A stretch of DNA of 7,248 nt from Bacteroidales bacterium 45-6 (GTDB lineage Bacteria; Bacteroidota; Bacteroidia; Bacteroidales; Dysgonomonadaceae), in contig MKRS01000517.1 in the NCBI GenBank assembly GCA_001897035.1, forward strand, positions 1 through 7,248, given 5' to 3'. A program made the translations under genes and the position numbers. The notes under the pieces are model-generated. The model saw only the letters and a program-made list of their open reading frames with translations, did no database searches and was not told the DNA's origin. The first letter of the stretch is position 1; every line of letters starts with the position of its first letter. Positions 1 to 6,985 of this stretch are shown in pieces.

Positions 1-176
1 GTAGCTACTCCATTTTTCCAGTATTTGCCTACATTACCTTCATACCCTACTAAAAAATAAATATCTTTTATGGCGGAGTTGGGGACTAAGACGGGTGCGT
101 CGTCATTAGAGCAAGAGCTAAGGATACTTAGCAATACAACACATGCTGCTACTAAAGTTGATTTTACTGTTTTCAT
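1..176 (-). CDS. Lipoprotein, N-terminal part only (runs off left edge)
   Basis: Only the first 58 codons are present; the 3' part lies beyond base 1. The start is the ATG at 176-174, read leftwards. It is followed by a typical lipoprotein signal: a charged start (MKTVK), a hydrophobic stretch at residues 8-19 and a lipobox LSSC with the lipidated cysteine at residue 22. The next residues are SNDD, an acidic stretch like the surface-export signals known for Bacteroidota lipoproteins, so a cell-surface location is plausible (inference). The mature part has a YEGNVGKYWKNG stretch. I recall similar 'KYWKNG' segments recurring in uncharacterised Bacteroidota lipoproteins, but I cannot name a function. 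The gene lies 247 bases downstream of the glycosidase row, beyond a hairpin element, so it is probably a separate transcription unit. The start has an A-rich leader (AGCAAATAAC) and no Shine-Dalgarno box. Confidence 0.8.
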   Translation of the reverse strand, partial: MKTVKSTLVAACVVLLSILSSCSNDDAPVLVPNSAIKDIYFLVGYEGNVGKYWKNGVA

Positions 177-423
177 GTTATTTGCTTTTTTATGGAAATA
201 ATAGGAAAGAAATAATGTTGCACTTGCTTTTCTCGGAAACGATGGCATTCCACATCCTTTTAGGGGTCTTGGGGTAAAAAATGTTTTTACCCCTAAATCC
301 CCTGAAGGAGAGCGAAAGCTATTTTTATTCCATCCAATCATTTTTCTCATGCTACACGATTCCTTTCCGCTTACTGAAAGCTTTCGGCTACACCGTTTTT
401 GTATCTCTACATACAGACACCTG
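177..423. other. Intergenic spacer between fucosidase operon end and lipoprotein gene
   Basis: No plausible gene is seen on either strand in these 247 bases. The stretch holds the strong hairpin repeat at 257-308 (listed separately). It also holds a short AGC-GAAA-GCT hairpin at 311-320 followed by a T-rich run on the plus strand, and a perfect 10-base palindrome GAAAGCTTTC at 376-385, about 40 bases past the stop codon of the fucosidase gene. The upstream sequence of the lipoprotein gene (177-250) is A/T-rich. I found no convincing match to the Bacteroidota promoter consensus (TTTG ... TAnnTTTG) there. Confidence 0.6.
257..308. repeat. Long hairpin, REP-like intergenic element / possible terminator
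   Basis: A perfect 10-base inner stem, GGGGTAAAAA (271-280) against TTTTTACCCC (284-293), closes a 3-base loop. An outer stem pairs 257-266 with 299-308: AGGGG/CCCCT is exact, and the rest pairs with two G-T wobbles on the plus strand. A short internal loop separates the two stems. The G-run and C-run pattern ('taaatcccctgaagg') resembles short dispersed intergenic palindromes common in Bacteroidota genomes; that resemblance is from memory, not a search. It sits after the operon's last stop codon, so it could end or protect the glycosidase transcript. It has no clean T-tract right after the outer stem, so a repeat element fits at least as well as an intrinsic terminator. Confidence 0.65.
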
Positions 424-2502
424 TCACTTTGTGATCACATCCACTTCGGCGTAACCCGCCACATCATCGCCAAAGGTATTCTTCAATGCACGCAATTTAA
501 TGTAACGAGCCAATACCGGTGCAAAAGTTTTGATTTGCATCAAGGGGTTATTTTTTATATTCGAGAACTCGCCCTGATCGACTAATTTCCAGTTCGTATT
601 GTCGTCCGACACATAAAATTTGTAGGTCGTGATGATGCCCGAGCTCCACTTGTTCTGGTCGGGCAGGTATTTGAATCCGCAAACAGGGTAGCTCTTGCCC
701 AAATCGACAACCAAATCCACCGGCATTTTTTTGTCTCTCTGGTGCCATACGCTGGCTGGATCGCCATCAAGGATTGCAGCGGCTTTATCATCGTTGATCC
801 CCACTAATTTCCAGGCTTTCTTCGAAACATCGAATTTTTCCAAAGCCACAGGGCTGCTTTTGCGCGAAGTCGGATCATAAGAAATAGCTTTCAAGGTCAC
901 CTTTCCATCTGCCGAGAACGGACCTGTATAGTTGGTTGAGCTGGAAGTGGGTTCGCTGCCATCCAAGGTGTAATAGAAAATCGGGCCAATATCGTTGGTG
1001 GTTATCGTCACTTCACCCGATTGGTTCCGGATGACAGAGGGCGCATTGAGGAATACCTGAGCATCGTAAATCCCGATATTGGAAATGAGCGGATTGCACT
1101 TGGAATCAGTAATGGTGAAACGCACTTGAGCAGCTTTCACAGCTGGGAAACGAAGGATTCGTTTGTAACCGATCGTAGTGGCTCTCGCTATTTCTTTCCA
1201 GTTTCCATCCACAAAGGCTTCTACGGTGAAGGCCTTCACACGTTGTCCCAAACGGATATATTCCTGCACCAAAAAACGGTTGAGCAAGGTTGGTTTGCCC
1301 AGATCGATGGTCAATGAGGCAGTCTTCGTATGATCGCCTGTTGCCCAATAGGTATTTTTTTTCCCATCAACGGCCATTGCTGCGGCAAACTTGCTTGAGT
1401 TGCCACGCACATCAGAAGCTTTTGCTTTTTTATTCAGGGCAAGGTTTACGGCAAACGATTCTTTCACCGCTTTGGCAAATTCAAGTGCGTTTTTCTCGTC
1501 GGTGGGGTGGATCAAACCGTTTGGCATGATCGGGAAATTGAGCAAAAGGGTTCCATTCCTGCCGATAGAGTTGTAATAAAGATCCATCAATTGGGGGACA
1601 GTTTTTACTTTGGTATCTTCATTCGGATGGTAAAACCATTCTGGACGGATAGAGGTATTTACCTCTGCCATCACCCAGGCATTCCCATTTTCCACGCCAA
1701 AATGCAGATTGTTCCATGGAACATCGCCGGTTGCGTTCAAGAGGCTCCAGTTTGTTTCGCCAACAGAACCTTCCTCGGTACCCACCCAGCGCAAGTCGCC
1801 ACGGTCGCCGCCATCATTCCAAATCACGCAATTAGGCTGCAGTTTGTGTATCAGCGCATACGTTTTTTTCCAATCGTAATAGGTTTTCGCATCAATTTTA
1901 CGGGTTTCGTTGGCTCCGCCATAGTAACCGTCTCCCCCGTTGGCCCCGTCGAACCACACTTCGAAAATTTCGCCGTAATTGGTCAAAAGTTCGGTAAGCT
2001 GGTTACGGAAATAGGTGATATACTCAGGTTTTCCGTAGTCCTTGCTGTTTCTGTCCCAAGGTGATAAATAGATACCCAATTTCAAACCGTATTCCTTGCA
2101 AGCATCGGCCATTTCGCGCACCATATCGCCCTTGCCGTTTTTCCAAGGCGCATTCTTCACCGAATATTCGGTGTATTTAGATGGCCACAAGCAAAAACCA
2201 CAGTGGTGCTTGGCTGTGATGATAATTCCTTTCATGCCCGATTCTTTACAAATACGCGCCCACTGACGACAATCGGCCTTTTCGGGGTTAAAAAGTTTCA
2301 CATCTTCATCACCAAATCCCCACGACTGGTCGGTATAGGTGTTTAATGAAAAATGGACAAAAGCGTAAGCTTCCATCTCCTGCACCCGCATCTGGTTTTC
2401 GGATGGAACAGGACCGCAAGGGGCAGGAGCTTTTACTTGGGCATGGTTAATGCTTATAGAACATGCGGAAAAAATTACTCCGTACAAAATTTTCTTGATC
2501 AT
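424..2502 (-). CDS. Secreted alpha-L-fucosidase, GH29 (subfamily B-like), with two F5/8C domains
   Basis: The 692-residue protein should hydrolyse terminal alpha-L-fucose with retention of configuration. A signal peptide covers about residues 1-22 (MIKKILYGVIF...NHAQ). The GH29 barrel spans about 35-350, with the substrate-pocket motifs FVHFSLNTY (48-56) and ITAKHHCGFCLWPS (95-108). The likely nucleophile is Asp185 in EVWFDGANGG. Glu243 in RWVGTEEG is the probable acid/base, because it aligns with the GNEAG segment of subfamily B enzymes; that assignment is from memory. Subfamily B enzymes usually prefer alpha-1,3/1,4 fucose in branched Lewis-type structures. C-terminal to the barrel are a first F5/8C domain (about 353-485), a CHB_HEX_C-like domain with YTLDGSEPT (about 488-558) and a second F5/8C domain (about 560-692). 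No T9SS tail is visible. It is the last gene of the row, starting 24 bases after the GH2 stop, and ends in TGA. Confidence 0.93.
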   Translation of the reverse strand: MIKKILYGVIFSACSISINHAQVKAPAPCGPVPSENQMRVQEMEAYAFVHFSLNTYTDQSWGFGDEDVKLFNPEKADCRQWARICKESGMKGIIITAKHHCGFCLWPSKYTEYSVKNAPWKNGKGDMVREMADACKEYGLKLGIYLSPWDRNSKDYGKPEYITYFRNQLTELLTNYGEIFEVWFDGANGGDGYYGGANETRKIDAKTYYDWKKTYALIHKLQPNCVIWNDGGDRGDLRWVGTEEGSVGETNWSLLNATGDVPWNNLHFGVENGNAWVMAEVNTSIRPEWFYHPNEDTKVKTVPQLMDLYYNSIGRNGTLLLNFPIMPNGLIHPTDEKNALEFAKAVKESFAVNLALNKKAKASDVRGNSSKFAAAMAVDGKKNTYWATGDHTKTASLTIDLGKPTLLNRFLVQEYIRLGQRVKAFTVEAFVDGNWKEIARATTIGYKRILRFPAVKAAQVRFTITDSKCNPLISNIGIYDAQVFLNAPSVIRNQSGEVTITTNDIGPIFYYTLDGSEPTSSSTNYTGPFSADGKVTLKAISYDPTSRKSSPVALEKFDVSKKAWKLVGINDDKAAAILDGDPASVWHQRDKKMPVDLVVDLGKSYPVCGFKYLPDQNKWSSGIITTYKFYVSDDNTNWKLVDQGEFSNIKNNPLMQIKTFAPVLARYIKLRALKNTFGDDVAGYAEVDVITK

Positions 2503-2526
2503 ATTATTTATGGTTTATATATAAAT

Positions 2527-4932
2527 TTATTTGTTACCCTTAGTATTCATTTTTATAGTTGCTTCTTTCAAATCTGCAGATATAACAGTCAGTTTAATCT
2601 CGCCAACATTGTGCGTACTCTTTATTACCACCAACGCCCGTCCCTTCCATGCTTTGCGGCTGTTGCTTACATAAGGGTCAAGATCTTTTATGTTTGCATT
2701 ATCCACTCCCGCAATTACACCGGGGCCATCCATTTTAAACTGCAAGCGGTTTGCTGCATTCGGTTGGATGACACCATTCTTGTCGGTTATTTCAACCGTA
2801 ACAAATATCAAATCCTGGCCATTAGCCGTCATTTCTTTTCTGTCCGCTGTCAATTTTATTTTCGCAGCATCGCCGGCAGTTTGCAGAACGATCGATTCCA
2901 TTTCCTTTCCATTTTCAATACCTACCGCTTTAAGCTGCCCGGCTGAATAAGGCACTGCGAATGTGGCTTTAAACTGCTGGTCGCGACTGGTTGCCTGTTC
3001 GCCAACCAGCTTGTTGTCCTGATATAATCTCACCTTAGGATATTTAGAATAGACTTCAACATTAATACTTCTGCCTTCAAAACCATGCCATGTCCAGCTT
3101 TCCCACGTTGGCCACACCGACCACCATGTTTCTTTGATTTCCAACGGTTCCGGTTCGGGTTCGCGAACGGCCATGTAGAGTTTCTCATTGTCGTTGTACA
3201 ACATGCTCCGGTAATGCGAAATGGGTTTTCTCCATCCGATCAAATCAATATCGCCACAATAGGCGGCATGAATGGGAAACATATCGTTGTCCCAGTTTTC
3301 GCCGGGTGTTTCGCCGGAATAAAAAGTCCGGCCAATGCCTGCTTCGCCGAGATAATCTATCGCCGTCCAAACAAAATCACCCAGCACATAACTGTTATCC
3401 TGCACCAATTTCCAGTTCACAAAAGCATCTTTTGGGTACGATTCGGTCTGAACAATCATGCGAGAAGGAACTCGTTGGTGGTCGGTTGGAGCGGCAAACA
3501 AATGATAATTGTAACCGGCTACATCGTGTACAACCATCAGGGAATCCATAATAGTCCAGTCCTTACCATTCTCAACAATGGCCGACGTTACCGGGCGGGT
3601 TGCATCCATTTTCTTCAGCTCATCAATCATCATCGAAGCCGTTTTCACGGCGTCAGGTTTTCCCCGTTCCGGGATTTCGTTTCCAATGCTCCATATAAAG
3701 ATGGAAGGATGATTGCGGTCGCGCAATACCATTGCGTCCAAATCGCGTTGCCACCATTCGTTGAAATATTTTGAATAATCATTCGGGTTTTTACCAACTT
3801 TCCAGCAATCGAACGACTCGTCCATTACCAGCAAACCCAATCTGTCGCAGGCATCCAGAAATGCTTCGGAAGGCGGGTTATGAGAAGTCCTGACTGCGTT
3901 GAAACCACCTGCTTTGAGCAATTGAATCTTGCGCTCCTCGGCACGATCGAAAGCAGCAGAGCCTAAACAGCCATTCTCGTGATGCACGCAACCGCCGTTA
4001 ATTTTCACCGTTTTTCCATTAAGTTGGAATCCATTTTCTACAGTAAATTTGATGGAACGGATACCAAAATTGGTTTTCGTATCATCCAACACTTTTTTAT
4101 CTTGTAATACCTGAATCTGGGCCTGATACAAATAGGGAGTTTCGGGTGTCCAAAGCATAGGGTTTGACACGGTCAGGATTTGTGTGATTTCCTTTTCGCT
4201 GTTGGCAGGAAGTTCAATTTGTGTTTGTCCATTTCCCGCATTTTTAGAACTCTTATTCCAAAGAATGGTTTTGACAACAATACGCTGAACTGATGAAGTT
4301 TCGTTTTTAACCCATGTTTTCACCTGTACGGTTGCCTTTTTGGCGGAAACTACGGGAGTCGTGATGGCTGCACCCCATTGGGCCACATGGACAGGGTTCG
4401 TAACCATCATCCAAACATGGCGATAGATTCCTGAGCCACTGTACCAGCGACTGTTCACATGCTGGGAATTGTCGACACGAACAGCGATTACGTTTTCTTT
4501 TCCGAAATTCAGATAAGGTGTAAGGTCGTAGCTGAACGACGTGTAGCCGTAGGGATGAACGCCCAGCGATTTCCCATTGATAAATACTTCGGAATTCATG
4601 TAAACGCCTTCAAAATAAATAGCTATTTTTTCAGTTTTCCAAGCATCGGGTGCCTGAAAGGTTTTCCGATACCAGCCAATTCCCGCTGGGAAATATCCCC
4701 CGGCACCTTTTGTCGGGTTTTTAGGATTTACCCTTCCTTCAATGCTCCAATCGTGAGGCAGGTCGAGGCTTTGCCACGATGTGTCATTGAAATCGCTTGT
4801 TTTGGCTTTGGAAGCATCTCCGAGAAAGAATTTCCAGTCATAGTCAAACAACTGTTTTCTTTCCACGCCGCTTTGCGCATAGCTGGAAAGAGAGCTTACA
4901 ACTAATATGAATGTCAATACTATTTGTTTCAT
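2527..4932 (-). CDS. Secreted GH2 beta-galactosidase-type glycosidase with DUF4982
   Basis: The 801-residue protein is probably a beta-galactosidase. I start it at the ATG at 4932-4930 because a clean signal peptide follows (MKQIVLTFILVVSSLSSYAQ). In-frame ATGs at 4968 and further upstream would add a polar, atypical leader. Domains in order: GH2 sugar-binding (about 25-180, with LPHDWS and the RWYSGSGIYRHVW segment), GH2 Ig-like (about 180-295) and a catalytic barrel (about 296-600). The barrel carries RTSHNPPSEAFLDACDRLGL, the acid/base Glu419 in WSIGNE and the nucleophile Glu497 in IVQTES. A DUF4982-type domain (about 615-685) and a C-terminal Ig-like domain (about 690-795, GVDNANIKDLDPY) follow. 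Other GH2 activities (beta-glucuronidase, beta-mannosidase) are less likely with DUF4982 but not excluded. The gene lies 52 bases after the upstream fucosidase and 24 bases before the next one, so co-transcription is likely. It has no Shine-Dalgarno box, only an A-rich leader. It ends in TAA, so TAA works as a stop in this genome. Confidence 0.92.
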   Translation of the reverse strand: MKQIVLTFILVVSSLSSYAQSGVERKQLFDYDWKFFLGDASKAKTSDFNDTSWQSLDLPHDWSIEGRVNPKNPTKGAGGYFPAGIGWYRKTFQAPDAWKTEKIAIYFEGVYMNSEVFINGKSLGVHPYGYTSFSYDLTPYLNFGKENVIAVRVDNSQHVNSRWYSGSGIYRHVWMMVTNPVHVAQWGAAITTPVVSAKKATVQVKTWVKNETSSVQRIVVKTILWNKSSKNAGNGQTQIELPANSEKEITQILTVSNPMLWTPETPYLYQAQIQVLQDKKVLDDTKTNFGIRSIKFTVENGFQLNGKTVKINGGCVHHENGCLGSAAFDRAEERKIQLLKAGGFNAVRTSHNPPSEAFLDACDRLGLLVMDESFDCWKVGKNPNDYSKYFNEWWQRDLDAMVLRDRNHPSIFIWSIGNEIPERGKPDAVKTASMMIDELKKMDATRPVTSAIVENGKDWTIMDSLMVVHDVAGYNYHLFAAPTDHQRVPSRMIVQTESYPKDAFVNWKLVQDNSYVLGDFVWTAIDYLGEAGIGRTFYSGETPGENWDNDMFPIHAAYCGDIDLIGWRKPISHYRSMLYNDNEKLYMAVREPEPEPLEIKETWWSVWPTWESWTWHGFEGRSINVEVYSKYPKVRLYQDNKLVGEQATSRDQQFKATFAVPYSAGQLKAVGIENGKEMESIVLQTAGDAAKIKLTADRKEMTANGQDLIFVTVEITDKNGVIQPNAANRLQFKMDGPGVIAGVDNANIKDLDPYVSNSRKAWKGRALVVIKSTHNVGEIKLTVISADLKEATIKMNTKGNK

Positions 4933-4984
4933 AAAATGATTTTTTTTGTGCGAATTCAAGCTTTCCATCTCGTTACGTTTAGAT

Positions 4985-6898
4985 CTATTCCACCAGTAAT
5001 TTTTGCACTTCCGATTTACCGTCATTTTCAACCTTAATGAAATAAGTACCTGCTGTGCAATTCCTCAGGTCAAGAGTTGTTTGATTCGTAAAAGTACCTT
5101 TCAAAACTTCTTTACCTAAACTATCAGTCAAAGAATAACTAATCAGATTTGAAGAATTAGCATATTGCAGATTAACAAACCTCTTATTTGCCAGATTGAG
5201 AGATACCTTTAGCGAAGAAGATGTTGGAGGCGAAACAATTGAAACTGAACCGACTGTTATGTGAATTTGTCCAAAATTATCAGAACCGTCTTTGGCGGTG
5301 GCCGTTATTGTAACCGAACCGAGTTTTTTCGCCGTAAGCAAACCTGTCTTGCTTACGGAAGCAATGCGTGCATCGCTTACAGACCAGCTTACTGTTTTAT
5401 CGGTAGCAGTTGTTGGGGTTATCGTTGCAGACATCTGCAGAGTACCTCCAACACCCGGAATGGAAGTTAATCCCCCCTGCCCCTTTAGGCTGACACTTGC
5501 AACTTTGGAGTATTCCGTGGAGGCTTTTGGAACGCCAGTCACATCAACAACGACAACCGAGCTAATGGGATTGGGAGCCTTTGCAGGCGCAGAAATTTGA
5601 ATATATCCATTACGGTCTTTATAGTTCAACAAGGTGGTCGTGTCACCCATCAAGTAAATTTTCTTGATGGTATTTGTGAGCGATGGCACTTTCAATAGTC
5701 CGTTTTCAGGCCACGAAAAGACGTGGACATAGAGTTTCCCTGCTTTCTTTGTGTACAGACCCCATGCTGGTTCCGATGAAAATGGACTACGGCTTGCTCC
5801 ATATATACTGCTGCCGTACACATCCATCCAATTGCCTACACTGTCTAATTTAATTATCGACTCGCTCGGTACCGTACCATCACCTTTGGGTCCAATATTC
5901 AACAAATAGTTTCCATCCCGGGATACATTCTGAACCAATTCCATAACGAGAGCTTTGGTTGTCTTGTAGCTATGATCTCCGGAATTGTATCCCCACGAGT
6001 TATTCATGGTTTGGCATGTTTCCCATGGTCTGCTGTTGGGAGTGCCGAGTGTTGATCCTTCAGAACAATCCCAATCGCCCAACCCGGCACTTCTAAAAAC
6101 CCGTTCGTTCATCAAAAGATTTGGATCCAGTCCTCTCAAATAGTTCTGCAAATCCACGCCATCGGCTTTTGTCCACCACTTATCCGCTTGTGCTGCTACT
6201 CCTTAAGTATAATCCCCGAAATTATAAGTCCAGTCTCCATCGAACCACAGCAGGGCCGGGTGATAATTGTCTATCAGTTCTTTCAGCTGCGCTTTCATAT
6301 CGGCAATATACTCTGCTTTGGCTGTTGCCGAAGTCAAAGTGGAATAGGTGTACCAGTTATTCGCATTCGTGCCACGTGATACTTGTTGAGAAGGATGGTT
6401 CCAGTCCAGAATAGAATAATACAAACAAAACTTCACTCCGACAGCATCGCAAGAGTCTTTGAGTTCCTTCAGCACATCTCTTGTTTTGTCGAAAGGAGTA
6501 TATTCGCGTAAATTGTACAACTTTGTCGAGTCAATGCTTTTAAAACCCTTCACCGCAGTAGGCCACATGCAGAAACCCTCGTGATGCTTGGCTGTAATCA
6601 CCAGGTATTTCATGCCTGCTCTTTTTGCCAACCGCGCAATGATGCCGGCATTGAAATTGGTTGGATTAAAATTGGCTGTGACCTTGGTCTGCCAATCGCT
6701 TTTCGACCAACCATTTGACATAGCCCATTCGCCCTGTGCTAAATATGAGTAAGAACCAAAATGGATAAACATGCCAAAGCGGGATTCGTACCACCAGTCC
6801 ATTTTGGGTGAAATGGTGTATTGGGCCATTCCTTTTTGTGAGGAAAAAAGCATTGCAACAAACAATACTGCTAATAAATAAGAATGAGGTTTCTTCAT
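4985..6898 (-). pseudogene. GH29 (subfamily A-like) alpha-L-fucosidase with T9SS tail, interrupted by in-frame TAA
   Basis: Read through the stop, this is a 637-codon reading frame. Residues 1-25 are a signal peptide (MKKPHSYLLAVLFVAMLFSS...MAQ). The GH29 barrel begins at about 30 with SRFGMFIHFGSYS (39-51), continues with ITAKHHEGFCMWPT (101-114), and has the likely nucleophile Asp220 in LLWFDGDW. Codon 232 is TAA. The same frame then continues without a shift as GVAAQADKWWTKADG and on through the second half of the barrel, with RPWETCQTMNNSWGYN (its Glu293 is a possible acid/base) and NYLLNIGPKGDG. After that come a C-terminal beta domain, a bacterial Ig-like (Big_2) domain (about 465-550) and a T9SS type A sorting domain (about 563-637, ending KLLVE). 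Homology is continuous on both sides, so this is one gene broken by one codon. A GTG at 6157 could restart translation, but that product would lack a signal peptide and the nucleophile. It ends in TAG. Sequencing error or readthrough cannot be excluded. Confidence 0.85.
6203..6205 (-). other. Premature in-frame TAA in the GH29 gene
   Basis: The codons read GAT TAT ACT TAA GGA GTA GCA. The reading frame is the same before and after, so the lesion is a substitution and not an indel. One base change from GAA, AAA or CAA would create it. It falls 12 codons after the predicted nucleophile Asp220 and inside the catalytic barrel, so the 231-residue product should be inactive. The intact genes in the window end in TAA (GH2) and TGA (fucosidase at 424), and this gene itself ends in TAG, which argues against codon reassignment. 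Confidence 0.9.
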
Positions 6899-6973
6899 GA
6901 GTATAATTTTCTAATAAAAATGGGTTGTTTCTTATCGATGATAATCTTGATATTTTATGTTTGAGTATAATTT
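6898..6973 (-). repeat. 12-base direct repeat AAATTATACTCA, two copies 64 bases apart
   Basis: The minus-strand sequence AAATTATACTCA occurs at 6973-6962 and again at 6909-6898, where its last A is the first base of the GH29 start codon. The copies are identical over 12 bases and diverge on both sides. They could mark a small duplication or deletion event linked to the decayed gene just upstream, or be paired binding sites. In A/T-rich DNA chance is also possible. Confidence 0.5.
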
Positions 6974-6985
6974 ACCCTTCTCTAC
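6899..6985 (-). other. Leader between GH2 remnant and GH29 start; no clear promoter
   Basis: This A/T-rich stretch lies directly upstream of the GH29 start codon at 6898. It carries one copy of a 12-base repeat at 6962-6973 whose partner overlaps the start codon. A promoter for the three-gene row is expected here or further upstream. The best candidate is TTTG at about 7000 followed 23 bases later by TAAATTAT, which matches the TAnnTTTG consensus only partly and with long spacing, so I do not call it. There is no Shine-Dalgarno box ahead of the ATG. Confidence 0.4.

Noticed and set aside
1507..2064. 185-codon open frame on the plus strand inside the subfamily B fucosidase gene
   Set aside because: It is antisense to conserved catalytic-domain coding sequence and has no recognisable protein features.
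2353..2946. 197-codon plus-strand open frame spanning the junction of the fucosidase and GH2 genes
   Set aside because: It covers the ends of two real genes on the other strand, and its translation is not protein-like (no motif or family resemblance).
3085..3774. 229-codon open frame on the plus strand inside the GH2 gene
   Set aside because: It lies fully antisense to the well-supported GH2 gene and its translation shows no domain, signal or family motif, so it is a shadow frame.
4933..5031. Earlier in-frame start codons for the GH2 gene (4968 and upstream)
   Set aside because: They would put a polar, basic leader before a complete signal peptide and, in the longest version, overlap the preceding fucosidase gene; the ATG at 4932 gives a normal Sec signal.
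4985..6157. Treating the downstream half of the broken GH29 gene as an independent gene starting at GTG 6157
   Set aside because: The frame continues upstream with GH29-like sequence right up to the TAA at 6203-6205. The half-barrel has no signal peptide although it ends in a T9SS tail, so it is the 3' part of the interrupted gene.
6203..6205. Stop-codon reassignment, selenocysteine or pyrrolysine recoding at the internal TAA
   Set aside because: Selenocysteine uses TGA and pyrrolysine uses TAG. TAA ends the neighbouring GH2 gene normally, and GH29 enzymes need no special residue here.
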